Part shown: piece by piece, positions 26,933 to 37,004 of the stretch
How the letters are laid out: each line of letters begins with the position of its first letter
Position numbering within the stretch: the first letter of the stretch is position 1
NCBI GenBank assembly: GCA_013364255.1
Contig: CP054936.1
Coordinates: forward strand, 8,016,353 to 8,080,352
Direction: 5' to 3'
DNA length: 64,000 bases
DNA from: Streptomyces seoulensis
Lineage (GTDB): Bacteria > Actinomycetota > Actinomycetes > Streptomycetales > Streptomycetaceae
Program-made: the position numbers and the translations under genes
Notes under the pieces: generated by a model
Told to the model about the DNA's origin: nothing
What the model saw: only the letters and a program-made list of their open reading frames with translations
Databases searched by the model: none

Positions 26933-27648
26933 GACGACTGCCCCTCTCGCTGGTCCCCGGGCGGGTCCTGCCGCGCAGGGATGACGTTCAGGCGTTCGAG
27001 GAGGAAGAAGAACGCGGCGGGCATGGGCTCGTCGCCGCTGGCTTCGCGGACCCGCTCCCAGTCGACCTTCTCGCGCAGCGCGCGGGCGATGGGCAGCACG
27101 GCCCCGAAGTCGCAGTGGTGCTCGGAGAAGGCCGCGATCAGACCCCACAGCAGATCGGTGGGGGCCAGGACGGGCATCCGCACGGAGTCCACCGGCAGCT
27201 CCTCGGCCCGGTCCAGCATCTCCGGCGTCACCGGCTGGTGGGCCAGTTCGAAGATGATGTCGATGTCCTGGTCGAAGCACTTGGCCTTGATCAGCCAGTC
27301 CTCCGGCGGGGTGTAGACGGTCAGGCCGCCCTCCCGCAGGGTGGCCGCGACCGCTTCGGCGTCCTCGCGGCGTACGCAGAAGTCGGCGTCGTGCTGGAGG
27401 TTCTCGCTGCCGCCGTGCGCGTACGAGGCCACGCTGCCGGCCAGCGCGAAGGGGTGACCCTTGCGCTTGAGGAGCGCGCCGACCTGCTTGGCCGCCTCCA
27501 GGATCGCCTGGTTGCGGTCGCGGGGCAGCTGCTGCCCCTGCGGCGACGCCCCCGGACAGGATGCCTTGCCCGTCCCGCCCTCCGCCAGACGAAGGCCGCC
27601 AGGCCCCGCCTGCCGGGCAGGAGCCGCGTCGCCCCCGTTGCGTGCCAT
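26929..27648 (-). CDS. Nucleotidyltransferase-fold protein
   Basis: A 239-residue protein whose core (about 45-180) shows the nucleotidyltransferase pattern: ALAG71-S72 followed by D87-A-D89, and a third acidic site DIDIIFEL near 125. The ~45 N-terminal residues are disordered. The C-terminal ~50 residues include AAFFFLLERLNVI. Such proteins transfer a nucleotide to protein, RNA or small molecules; related ones occur as antibiotic adenylyltransferases and as toxins. I chose ATG 27648, five bases after GGGGAG, over GTG 27654. It is the first gene of the unit with the BON and metallophosphoesterase genes. Confidence 0.75.
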   Translation of the reverse strand: MARNGGDAAPARQAGPGGLRLAEGGTGKASCPGASPQGQQLPRDRNQAILEAAKQVGALLKRKGHPFALAGSVASYAHGGSENLQHDADFCVRREDAEAVAATLREGGLTVYTPPEDWLIKAKCFDQDIDIIFELAHQPVTPEMLDRAEELPVDSVRMPVLAPTDLLWGLIAAFSEHHCDFGAVLPIARALREKVDWERVREASGDEPMPAAFFFLLERLNVIPARQDPPGDQREGQSS

Positions 27649-28395
27649 GCCCACTCCCCTTCACCGAACCGACCCAGGGCCGCGTCCGCCGGCCCGGTAC
27701 CGGCGGCTGCCGGTCCTGAACCCTCGGACGCGCGTGTGTCCGGCGGGTACCCGGCGTGCCCGCATCGACACGGCGCGGGGGTACGGGACGGGGCGGCCGC
27801 CAAGGCGCGGTGGTGCGGACGGGGCGTGGAGGTGCGGCACGGGGGTGAACGGAGCGCGCGCCGCTCGGGGCGCCGCCGGGGAAGGCGGGCGCCTCCGCCG
27901 GAACGGCCGGTCGGCCCCCGGCGCCGCCGCGCGGCCCCGGCCTTCGCGGTCAGGTGGCGCGCAGGGTGCGCTTGGCCAGTTGGCAGGCCGGGAGCATCTG
28001 GTCGTGCTCGCCGCTGTCCAGCCCGCTCAGGTGCAGCACGACCGGCCCCGCGTCGGTGGCGACGGCGACGGCACTGCGCTTCGCCGGCCGGTCGTTCCTT
28101 CCGTCCGCGCGGGCGGGTCACGGTAACCGAGGCGCGTTCCCCGGGGCTCGACCGCCCCGGCCCGGGTTCACCCCGTCGTCGGCCCGTCCCGCGCGCCGTG
28201 GGCCACACCGTGAGAGATTGTCGGCGTGGACGCCCGTTCGCGGCGTTCGACCCCCTTGTCCCCTTATTTCCTTGTCTACTTTTCCTCGGCACGGCGCGGC
28301 GGTGACCGCCTGCGCGGCCGGGGCGACCGGCGACCGGACAGCACACGGCCGAGGCACGCACAGCGGTGCGGCCAGGAGCGGAGGAACGGGTACCG
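27649..28395. other. 747-base region with no complete gene
   Basis: The space between the nucleotidyltransferase and catalase genes, which point away from each other, holds no complete gene that I can support. Its centre contains a short coding-like remnant (27950-28117). The last ~130 bases (28215-28290) are less GC-rich (TTATTTCCTTGTCTACTTTTCC) and are a plausible catalase promoter. No clear operator was found. Confidence 0.5.
27950..28117 (-). pseudogene. Possible gene remnant without a start codon
   Basis: Fifty-five codons are open on the minus strand, from just after an in-frame TGA (28118-28120) to a TGA at 27950-27952. The last ~45 codons have strongly GC-rich third positions, as in real genes here. 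They read VAVATDAGPVVLHLSG, then LDSGEHDQMLPACQLAKRTL. There is no ATG, and the only GTG is too internal to make a sensible protein. It looks like the 3' end of a decayed small gene. I do not know the family, and the call is tentative. Confidence 0.35.
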
Positions 28396-30675
<2,280 letters not shown>

Positions 30676-30736
30676 ACCCGTACGGGTTCCACCTGTACGG
30701 GTCCGACCCGGGCAGGTCCGACCCGCACCGAGCACC

Positions 30737-30792
30737 GGCCCGGGCCTCCGCACGGATGTGGCTGAAGCCACGCCCCGAAGGAGGCCCGGGCC
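30737..30792 (+). terminator. Catalase terminator, large two-part hairpin
   Basis: GGCCCGGGCCTCC pairs perfectly with GGAGGCCCGGGCC (13 bp), and the loop contains a second hairpin GTGGC-TGAA-GCCAC. It begins about 60 bases after the catalase stop. Confidence 0.8.
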
Positions 30793-30836
30793 ATATCGCC
30801 GTCCCCGAGCCGCGGGCTAGCGTTCTCGCCGTCCCC

Positions 30837-31403
30837 GTGCCCGCGACTCGCTCGAACGGCCCGCCAGTGCTCCTCGAAGACCTCTCTCCCCTCATCGCGG
30901 CGACCACCCAGTGGCTGACCGGCGCCTATCCGCCGGCCGGCGGCGGCGCGCTGGCCTCCGTGCTGTGCGAGATGCAGGCGCGCCAGGCCGTGACGGCCGC
31001 GGCCTGGCTGCGCTATCCCACGCCCATGGACGCCGCCCTGGTCGTCGTGGCGGGGCCCGGTGGCTCGGCCCGGCTGGACTGGATCACCGGCGCGGACGGC
31101 GCCGGGGCCGCAGGCCCCGAGACGTACGCCTGGCGGACCTGGGTGGACGAGGTCGTCGCCAGCTGGGCCGCTTGCCTGCTCACCGACCCCGGCCTGGCCG
31201 GCCGTGCGGTGGCCGCGCTCGCCGAGGGCGGCGGTCAGGCGGCGGGGACGCCGGTCGAGTTCCGGCGGCTGCTCGCCCCCGACGACACCGACCGCGGGGC
31301 CGCCGCGCTGCTGCGCCACCCGGACCTGCTCGCCCCGGTCGCCGCCCTGCACCGGACCCAGCTGCGCCACCTCCTGGAGCGCGGCTCGACCCTGGCGGCC
31401 TGA
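30837..31403 (+). CDS. Uncharacterised 188-residue protein
   Basis: The frame is open well upstream, but earlier starts fall inside the catalase terminator. GTG 30837 lies 13 bases after TAGCGT, a good -10 match, so the mRNA may have almost no leader; GTG 30867 is the other option. No ribosome-binding site is visible. The product has a Leu/Ala-rich body with SPLIAATTQWLTGAYPP, MDAALVVVAGPGGSARLDWI and TYAWRTWVDEVVASW. It is soluble, probably alpha/beta, without signal peptide or clear motif. I recognise no family. Coding is supported by third-position GC. Confidence 0.6.
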   Translation: MPATRSNGPPVLLEDLSPLIAATTQWLTGAYPPAGGGALASVLCEMQARQAVTAAAWLRYPTPMDAALVVVAGPGGSARLDWITGADGAGAAGPETYAWRTWVDEVVASWAACLLTDPGLAGRAVAALAEGGGQAAGTPVEFRRLLAPDDTDRGAAALLRHPDLLAPVAALHRTQLRHLLERGSTLAA

Positions 31404-31417
31404 CCCCGGACAACCGA

Positions 31418-31507
31418 ACGGCCCACACCGCTCGCACGGCCCGCACCGCCCAGACCGCTCGCACGACCCAGACCGCCCTCACGACCCAGACCGCCCGCAC
31501 CGCCCGA
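31418..31507. repeat. Ten-copy 9-bp degenerate tandem repeat
   Basis: Ten consecutive units of the form AC-S-R-C-Y-C-R-S (ACGGCCCAC, ACCGCTCGC, ACGGCCCGC and so on) fill most of the 125 bases between the stops of two convergent genes. Copies differ mainly at third and last positions. No hairpin replaces it, so this may be where a terminator would be expected. Confidence 0.75.
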
Positions 31508-31528
31508 TGTGGCACGACGGGGGTCGCC

Positions 31529-33139
31529 CTACCGCACCGCCTCGCCCAGCGCCTCCCGGGCCGCGTCCAGCGCGGTGACGCGGTCGGCCGGCACCAGGCC
31601 CACGCGGGTGCGCCGGTCGAGCAGGTCGGCCTCGTCGAGCGCGCCCTCGTGGCGTACGGCCCACACCAGTTCGGCGCGGGTGACGGGGTGCCCGTCGAGC
31701 ACGGGCTCGCGCAGGCGCGGGTCCAGCGCGCCCAGGGCGTGGACGTACGGCGCCTCGGTGCCGTAGCGGCGGATCAGCCGGCGCGGCGCCTGGAGCGCGG
31801 CGAGGACCCGCGGCGAGGCCGCGCCGACGAGCGGGAGGGCGGCCGTGGGGGAGGGGCCCGCGGTCAGCCGGCCGGTGGCGAGCGCGGCGTCGACGGCGTC
31901 CTCGGCCATCCGCCGGTAGGTGGTGAGCTTGCCGCCGACCACGGTGATCACACCGTCCGTCGAGGTGAGCACCGCGTGCCGGCGGGAGATGTCCGCGGTC
32001 CGCGGCGCCCCGCCCAAGGCCCCCTCGGGCGTGGCGTCCAGCAGCGGGCGCAGCCCGGCGAACGCGCCCACCACGTCCTGGCGCCGCACCGGCACGTCCA
32101 GGGCGGACCCGAGGACGTCCAGCAGGAAGCCGACGTCGGTCTCGGGCACCTCGGGAACGTCGGGCACCGGACCGTCGACGGGTTCGTCGGTGAGGCCCAC
32201 GTAGACCCGGCCGTCGCCCTGCGGCAGCACCAGCACGAAGCGGTTGCTCTCGCCGGGCACCGGGATGTGCAGCCCGGCGGGCAGCGGCCCCAGCGGTTCG
32301 GAGCGCAGCACCAGATGGGTGCCGCGCGAGGGCCGGATCCGCACCCCCTCCACCAGGCCGCCCGCCCACACACCGCAGGCGTTGATCACGACGCGGGCCC
32401 GGATCTCGCCCTCCTCGCCGGTGAGTTCGTCGCGCACCCGGGCGCCGCCGGCGGTGAGTTCCAGCGCGCGGACCCGGGTCAGTATCCGCGCGCCGCGCGC
32501 CGCCGCCGTACGGGCGAGGGCGGTGACCAGCCGGGCGTCGTCGGTGAGCCGGCCGTCCCAGGACAGCAGGCCGCCGCGCAGCCCGCTGCCGCGCAGCGCC
32601 GGCGCGAGATGGCGGGTCTCCACCACCGACAGGCGGCGTGGCGCGGGCAGCGTGGCGCGGGCGGTGCGCGCCGCCAGCCGCAGCCCGTCGCCCGCGCGGA
32701 AACCCGCCCAGGCCAGCGCGGCCTGCCCCCGGGTGACCAGCGGGGTCAGCGGCAGCACGAACGGCTGCGCGCCCACCAGGTGCGGCGCGGTGCGCTCCAT
32801 CAGCACCCCGCGTTCGACCGCGCTCTCGTGGGCCACGTCGAGCTGCGCCGAGGCGAGGTAGCGCAGCCCGCCGTGGATGAGCTTGGAACTCCAGCGCGAG
32901 GTGCCGAAGGCCAGGTCGTGCGCGTCGATCGCGGCGACGGACAGACCGCGGGCGGCGGCGTCCAGCGCGGCGCCCGCCCCCGTCGCGCCCAGCCCGACGA
33001 CCAGCATGTCGACCGCGGGACCGCCGACCGTGCGGGCCAGTTCGCGGGCGCGGCGCGCGGCGGACAGCGAGGACCCCGCGGCCGCGCCGGCCGGTGCGTC
33101 GGGTGCGCCCGCGTCGAGGGGGCTGCTGCTGGAGTTCAT
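31529..33139 (-). CDS. glpD: FAD-dependent glycerol-3-phosphate dehydrogenase
   Basis: A 536-residue flavoenzyme. After a ~40-residue disordered start comes the Rossmann motif VVGLGATGAGAALDAAARG and the family signature FGTSRWSSKLIHGGLRYL. The middle DAO fold contains GGKLTTYRRMAEDAVD near 400, and the C-terminal helical cap ends the protein. It oxidises sn-glycerol-3-phosphate to dihydroxyacetone phosphate at the membrane and passes electrons to quinone. Its ATG overlaps the stop of the TetR gene, so both are read from one promoter. Neighbouring genes act on the DHAP/phosphatidate side of lipid metabolism. Confidence 0.93.
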   Translation of the reverse strand: MNSSSSPLDAGAPDAPAGAAAGSSLSAARRARELARTVGGPAVDMLVVGLGATGAGAALDAAARGLSVAAIDAHDLAFGTSRWSSKLIHGGLRYLASAQLDVAHESAVERGVLMERTAPHLVGAQPFVLPLTPLVTRGQAALAWAGFRAGDGLRLAARTARATLPAPRRLSVVETRHLAPALRGSGLRGGLLSWDGRLTDDARLVTALARTAAARGARILTRVRALELTAGGARVRDELTGEEGEIRARVVINACGVWAGGLVEGVRIRPSRGTHLVLRSEPLGPLPAGLHIPVPGESNRFVLVLPQGDGRVYVGLTDEPVDGPVPDVPEVPETDVGFLLDVLGSALDVPVRRQDVVGAFAGLRPLLDATPEGALGGAPRTADISRRHAVLTSTDGVITVVGGKLTTYRRMAEDAVDAALATGRLTAGPSPTAALPLVGAASPRVLAALQAPRRLIRRYGTEAPYVHALGALDPRLREPVLDGHPVTRAELVWAVRHEGALDEADLLDRRTRVGLVPADRVTALDAAREALGEAVR

Positions 33140-33753
33140 GGCGTCAGGGTCCTCTCCAGGATGGTCCGCAGTTCGGCGAGGAAGGCCTCGTCGCCCAGGG
33201 CGGGGTCGTCCGCGTCGGTCATCGTGCGCAGCGACAGGGTGAAGGACTGCACGACCAGCAGCAGGGACCGCGCCTGTAGGGCGGGGTGGCCGGGGCGCAC
33301 CGTCCCGTCGGCGTGGCCCTCGCGCAGGCCGTCGGCGATCAGTTCGAGCAGGGCCTCCTGGCTGGCGCCGCGCCGGTCCAGCACGTAGGGCAGGAGCAGT
33401 TCCGGGTCGACGTCGAGGATCTTGCGGAACAGCGGATGCGCGCGGAAGGCGGCCACCCCGGCCACCAGTCCGTCCACGATCAGCGTCCGGGTGCCGACGC
33501 CGGGCCGGCGCTCGGGCATCGCCCCGGTGGCCACGCCGATCCACTCCCTGGTCATCAGATCGCCCACCAGGGACTGCACGTCCGGCCAGCGCCGGTACAG
33601 CGTCATCCGGGAGACCCCGGCGCGCCGGGCCACGTCCGTCAGGGTCGTACGGCGCACGCCGACCGCCAGGACGCAGTCGCGCACGGCGTCCAGTAGGGGA
33701 TCGCCGGCGGCGTCCTCGGGGTCGGTCGAACCGTTGTGACGAATAGGCGTCAT
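33136..33753 (-). CDS. TetR family repressor of the glpD/flavoprotein locus
   Basis: A 205-residue regulator with an N-terminal TetR helix-turn-helix (about 20-65; TTLTDVARRAGVSRMTLYRRWPDV) and an all-helical ligand domain with a DPELLLPYVLDRR segment. I chose ATG 33753; it is preceded on the minus strand by TACACT seven bases away, so the message may be leaderless. The divergent flavoprotein gene starts only 47 bases away, and a direct repeat of GTGTAAC lies between, the natural operator. It probably controls both glpD and the flavoprotein/lipid kinase pair, with an acyl or lipid-derived effector. Confidence 0.87.
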   Translation of the reverse strand: MTPIRHNGSTDPEDAAGDPLLDAVRDCVLAVGVRRTTLTDVARRAGVSRMTLYRRWPDVQSLVGDLMTREWIGVATGAMPERRPGVGTRTLIVDGLVAGVAAFRAHPLFRKILDVDPELLLPYVLDRRGASQEALLELIADGLREGHADGTVRPGHPALQARSLLLVVQSFTLSLRTMTDADDPALGDEAFLAELRTILERTLTP

Positions 33754-33768
33754 GTGTAACAGTGTAAC
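33754..33768. promoter_or_regulatory. GTGTAAC direct repeat, likely TetR operator
   Basis: GTGTAAC occurs at 33754-33760 and again at 33762-33768, directly adjoining the TetR start codon and overlapping its TACACT -10-like element. It lies in the 47-base space between two divergent genes, where one bound repressor could shut both. Confidence 0.55.
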
Positions 33769-33800
33769 GCCCTTGGAACCGACCGGTGAGGAACAACCCC

Positions 33801-35399
33801 ATGGACATGCTGTGGAGCGGCTGGGGCGACCCGGCCAAGGCCGCACCGCTGCCCGAGACGGTCACCGCGCTCCTGCGCGACCTGCTCGGCGTCAAGCCCC
33901 GGGGCGCCGCACCGGTCGCCCTCGCGCAGCTCACCGTCCCCGAACCGCCGCTGACCGCCGACGCCCACCGCGCCCTGGCCGCCGCGGCCGGCGGCCAGGA
34001 GCACGTCCGCACGGACGCCGAGTCCCGCGTCCGGCACACCCGCGGCAAGTCCACCCCCGACCTGCTGCGGATCAGGGAGGGCGACCTCGGCGACCTGCCG
34101 GCGGCCGTGGTGCTCCCCGCGAGCCACGACGACGTGCTCGCCGTGCTGCGCGCCTGCGCCGCCCACGGCCTCGCCGCCGTCCCGTTCGGCGGCGGCACCT
34201 CCGTCGTCGGCGGCCTCGCCCCCGAGCCGTCCGGCGCCCGGCCCTTCGTCGCCCTGGACCTGCGCCGCATGGACCGGCTGCTCGCCCTCGACCCGGTCTC
34301 CCGCACCGCCACCCTCCAGGCAGGGCTGCGCGCCCCGCACGCCGAGGCGCTGCTCGCCGAACACGGCTTCACCCTCGGCCACTTCCCGCAGTCCTACGAG
34401 TGGGCGACCATCGGCGGCTTCGCCGCCGCCCGCTCCAGCGGCCAGGCCTCCGCCGGGTACGGCCGCTTCGACGAGATGGTGCTCGCCCTCACCCTCGCCA
34501 CGCCCGAGGGCACCCTGGAGACCGGCCGCGCCCCGCGCTCGGCCGCCGGCCCCGACCTGCGCCAGCTCGTCCTCGGCTCCGAGGGCGCGTTCGGCGTCAT
34601 CACCTCCGTCACCGTGCGCCTGCGCCCGCTGCCCGAGACCCGGGTGTACGAGGGCTGGCGCTTCGCCTCCTTCGAGGAGGGCGCCGCCGCGCTGCGCCGG
34701 CTCGCCCAGGACGGCCCGCGGCCCACCGTGCTGCGCCTGTCCGACGAGACCGAGACGCTGGTCGGCCTCGCCCAGCCCGACGCCATCGGCGCCGGAGACG
34801 CGCAGGCGGCGGGCTGCCAGGCGATCGCGGGCTACGAGGGGGAGGCCGGGGAGGTGGCGTACCGCAGGGAACGGGCCGCGGCCGTCCTGCGCGCGTGCGG
34901 CGGCACCCTCCTCGGCGAGGAGCCCGGCGAGCGCTGGGCGCACGGCCGCTACTCGGCGCCGTACCTGCGCGACGCGCTGCTGGACGTGGGGGCGTTCGCC
35001 GAGACGCTGGAGACCGCCGCCTTCTGGTCCCGGGTGCCCGAGCTGTACGCCGCCGTCCGCGACGCCCTCACCGCGACGCTCACCGAGGCCGGCACCCCGC
35101 CGCTGGTGATGTGCCACATCTCGCACGTCTACGAGAACGGCGCCTCCCTCTACTTCACGGTGGTGAGCGCCCAGGGCGAGGACCCGGTGGCGCACTGGAC
35201 GCCCGCCAAGCACGCCGCCAACGAGGCGATCCTCGCCGCCGGCGGCACCATCAGCCACCACCACGGCGTGGGCACCGACCACCGCGACTGGTACCTCCGG
35301 GAGGCCGGACCGCTCGGCGCGGACGCCCTGCGGGCGGTCAAACGGCGTCTGGACCCGGCCGGCCTGCTCAACCCCGGAGTCCTGCTGCCCCAGCACTGA
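33801..35399 (+). CDS. FAD-binding oxidase, alkyl-DHAP synthase-like
   Basis: A 532-residue VAO/PCMH-type flavoprotein. The FAD-binding part (about 90-290) has VPFGGGTSVVGGL, FPQSYEWATIGGFAAARSSGQ and GSEGAFGVI. The C-terminal cap ends with CHISHVYENGASLYF, GGTISHHHGVGTDHRDW and LDPAGLLNPG. The order and the histidine cluster are those of alkyldihydroxyacetonephosphate synthases, which make the ether bond of alkyl lipids, but D-lactate and glycolate oxidases are close relatives. ATG 33801 is preceded by GTGAGGA; GTG 33786 is possible. It is divergent from glpD-TetR and followed by a lipid kinase gene. M. tuberculosis has a comparable flavoprotein in the same setting. Confidence 0.83.
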   Translation: MDMLWSGWGDPAKAAPLPETVTALLRDLLGVKPRGAAPVALAQLTVPEPPLTADAHRALAAAAGGQEHVRTDAESRVRHTRGKSTPDLLRIREGDLGDLPAAVVLPASHDDVLAVLRACAAHGLAAVPFGGGTSVVGGLAPEPSGARPFVALDLRRMDRLLALDPVSRTATLQAGLRAPHAEALLAEHGFTLGHFPQSYEWATIGGFAAARSSGQASAGYGRFDEMVLALTLATPEGTLETGRAPRSAAGPDLRQLVLGSEGAFGVITSVTVRLRPLPETRVYEGWRFASFEEGAAALRRLAQDGPRPTVLRLSDETETLVGLAQPDAIGAGDAQAAGCQAIAGYEGEAGEVAYRRERAAAVLRACGGTLLGEEPGERWAHGRYSAPYLRDALLDVGAFAETLETAAFWSRVPELYAAVRDALTATLTEAGTPPLVMCHISHVYENGASLYFTVVSAQGEDPVAHWTPAKHAANEAILAAGGTISHHHGVGTDHRDWYLREAGPLGADALRAVKRRLDPAGLLNPGVLLPQH

Positions 35400-35504
35400 G
35401 CCCGGCCCCCGTGGCGCCGGGCTCCCGCCCCGTCGCGTAATCTCCCGCCACCCCGCCCAGTACTCTCCCGCCACCGTCCTCTCTGCGCCCACGGAGGCCC
35501 ACCG

Positions 35505-36386
35505 ATGCGACAGTTCACCGCCATCGTCAACCCCACCGCGGGCGGCTCCGCGGGCGCCGCGGCGCTGCTGCGGGTGGCCCGGCCGCTCCGGGAAGCGGGC
35601 GCCTCGGTGGAGACCGAGTACAGCCGCAGCCTCGTCCACGCCCAGGAACTCGCCCGGCGGGCGGGGGAGCGGGGCCGGGTCGTCCTCGCGGTGGGCGGCG
35701 ACGGCATCGCCGGCGGGATCGGCGGCGCGCTCAGCGGCACCGGCTCCCTCCTCGGCCTCGTCCCGGCCGGCCGAGGCAACGACTTCGCCCGCGCCCTCGG
35801 CCTGCCCGCCGACCCGGCCGAGCTGGCCCAGGTGCTGCTGCACCACGCCCCGCGCCCCGTCGACACCATCGAGGTGGAGTCCGCGGTCCACCCGCGCACC
35901 GTCGTCCTCGGCAGCGTGTACGCGGGCGTGGACGCGCTCGCCAACCGGCACGCCAACCACGCCAGACTGCTGCGCGGCGCCGCCTCGTACTACGCCGGGG
36001 GACTGCGCGCCGTGGCCACCTGGCGCGCGGCGACCTACCGGGTCACCGTCGACGGCGAGGAGCACACCCACCGCGGGTACACCGTGGTGGCCGCCAACTC
36101 GGCCTACTACGGCTCGGGCCGGATGATCGCGCCCGCCGCCCGCGTCGACGACGGGCTGCTCGACGTGGTGCTGATCCGCGCCGCGCCGCGCCGCCTCTTC
36201 TTCACCCTGATGAACGAGCTGAAGTCGGGCGGCCACGTCGGCCGCCCGGAGGTGCGGGTGCTGCGCGGCCGGGAGATCAGCGTCGCGGCCGACCGGGAGA
36301 TACCGTACGGCGCCGACGGCGAGGTGGACGCCGTCCTGCCCGTCACCGCCCGCGTCCTGCCCGGCGCCCTCTCGATGCTGTGCTGA
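35505..36386 (+). CDS. Diacylglycerol kinase-like lipid kinase
   Basis: A 293-residue enzyme of the DAGK/sphingosine-kinase family. It has IVNPTAGG near residue 8, the nucleotide motif VGGDGIAGGIGG at about 65 and PAGRGNDFARALG near 90. The C-terminal beta domain has YYGSGRMIAPAARVDDGLLDVV. It phosphorylates diacylglycerol or another neutral lipid with ATP at the membrane. The gene follows the flavoprotein by about 105 bases on the same strand. A 17-bp tandem duplication covers its stop codon. The homologue beside the mycobacterial flavoprotein is a diacylglycerol kinase linked to phosphatidylinositol mannoside production. Confidence 0.9.
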   Translation: MRQFTAIVNPTAGGSAGAAALLRVARPLREAGASVETEYSRSLVHAQELARRAGERGRVVLAVGGDGIAGGIGGALSGTGSLLGLVPAGRGNDFARALGLPADPAELAQVLLHHAPRPVDTIEVESAVHPRTVVLGSVYAGVDALANRHANHARLLRGAASYYAGGLRAVATWRAATYRVTVDGEEHTHRGYTVVAANSAYYGSGRMIAPAARVDDGLLDVVLIRAAPRRLFFTLMNELKSGGHVGRPEVRVLRGREISVAADREIPYGADGEVDAVLPVTARVLPGALSMLC

Positions 36387-36404
36387 ACTCGATGCTGTGC
36401 CGAG
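36371..36404. repeat. 17-bp tandem duplication spanning a stop codon
   Basis: CTCGATGCTGTGCTGAA (36371-36387) is followed by CTCGATGCTGTGCCGAG (36388-36404). The first copy contains the TGA of the lipid kinase gene at 36384-36386; in the second copy the corresponding triplet is CGA. Confidence 0.85.
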
Positions 36405-36446
36405 GGGCCTCCGGACGCCCCGGGTCCCGGCCGCGGTGCCGTGGCG

Positions 36447-36830
36447 CTACGCGCAGCCCCAGGCCGACATCCCCTGGAGGAGCGCCAGCCGCTTGGCCAC
36501 GGCGATCTGCTCCTCGCGGGTGGCCAGATCGGCCCGCGGCGCGTACTTCAGGCCGCCGGCCGCGATCCAGCTGGACTGCCTGAACTGCAGCCCGCCGAAG
36601 TACCCGTTGCCGGTGTTGGCCTTCCAGTCGCCGCCGGACTCGCAGGCGGCGATGGCGTCCCAGTCGGCCGTGCGCGCCTCGGCCGGGGCCGCGGCCGCCG
36701 TGGGCCCGCCGGCCAGCGCGGCGGTGGTCGCCGCGGCCAGCAGCGCGCCGCGCAGCGCGCGCCGCGGGGGACGAGCGGCGACCCCGGCGGGCCGGGCGGG
36801 GGACCTGTCGATGTTCTGCTGCCAGATCAT
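36447..36830 (-). CDS. Secreted resuscitation-factor-like transglycosylase
   Basis: A 127-residue protein with a long basic N-terminus (about 1-28), a hydrophobic signal segment (29-50) and a mature part that is only the Rpf-type transglycosylase domain. It has WDAIAACESGGDW with catalytic Glu64, then NGYFGGLQFRQSSW and GMSAWGCA at the end. It cuts peptidoglycan glycan strands outside the cell, and relatives help spores or dormant cells to regrow. No LysM or G5 domain is present, so it is a minimal form. There is no ribosome-binding site; the upstream promoter suggests a leaderless message. Confidence 0.88.
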   Translation of the reverse strand: MIWQQNIDRSPARPAGVAARPPRRALRGALLAAATTAALAGGPTAAAAPAEARTADWDAIAACESGGDWKANTGNGYFGGLQFRQSSWIAAGGLKYAPRADLATREEQIAVAKRLALLQGMSAWGCA

Positions 36831-36839
36831 GCGCAGACT

Positions 36840-36869
36840 GTTACATCACATCAACGGAAAGTATCACAA
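36840..36869 (-). promoter_or_regulatory. Promoter of the resuscitation-factor-like gene
   Basis: On the minus strand TTGTGA and TGTAAC are separated by 18 bases, a good -35/-10 pair in otherwise GC-rich DNA. The -10 ends nine bases before the ATG, so transcription should begin at or close to the start codon. Confidence 0.55.
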
Positions 36870-37004
36870 CGACACGTCGTCTCCCCGGACACCTGCGTGG
36901 CCCCCCGGGAACGGGATCCGGATGGCGGACGGCGCCCGCCCGGCCGCGCGAAACGCCGCGCCGGTCCTTCGCCCGGCCGGACAAGAGGGCGAACATTCCG
37001 CGTC

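Noticed and set aside
28387..28392. GGGTAC before the catalase gene as a SigB-type -10
   Set aside because: No GNNT lies 14-16 bases upstream, and the element is four bases from the ATG, within the expected ribosome-binding region.
30755..30836. ATG 30755 as start of the unknown gene after catalase
   Set aside because: It lies in the loop of the catalase terminator hairpin and would put the ribosome on that structure. The later GTGs fit better.
31529..34372. A fused TetR-GlpD protein in one minus-strand frame of 947 codons
   Set aside because: The real TetR frame is different and ends in an ATGA overlap with glpD. The N-terminal part of the long frame is a shadow of the TetR and flavoprotein genes.
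36831..37004. A c-di-AMP (ydaO) riboswitch before the resuscitation-factor-like gene
   Set aside because: Streptomyces rpfA genes often have one, but here only 174 bases separate the divergent genes and a promoter ends nine bases before the ATG, leaving no room for the element.
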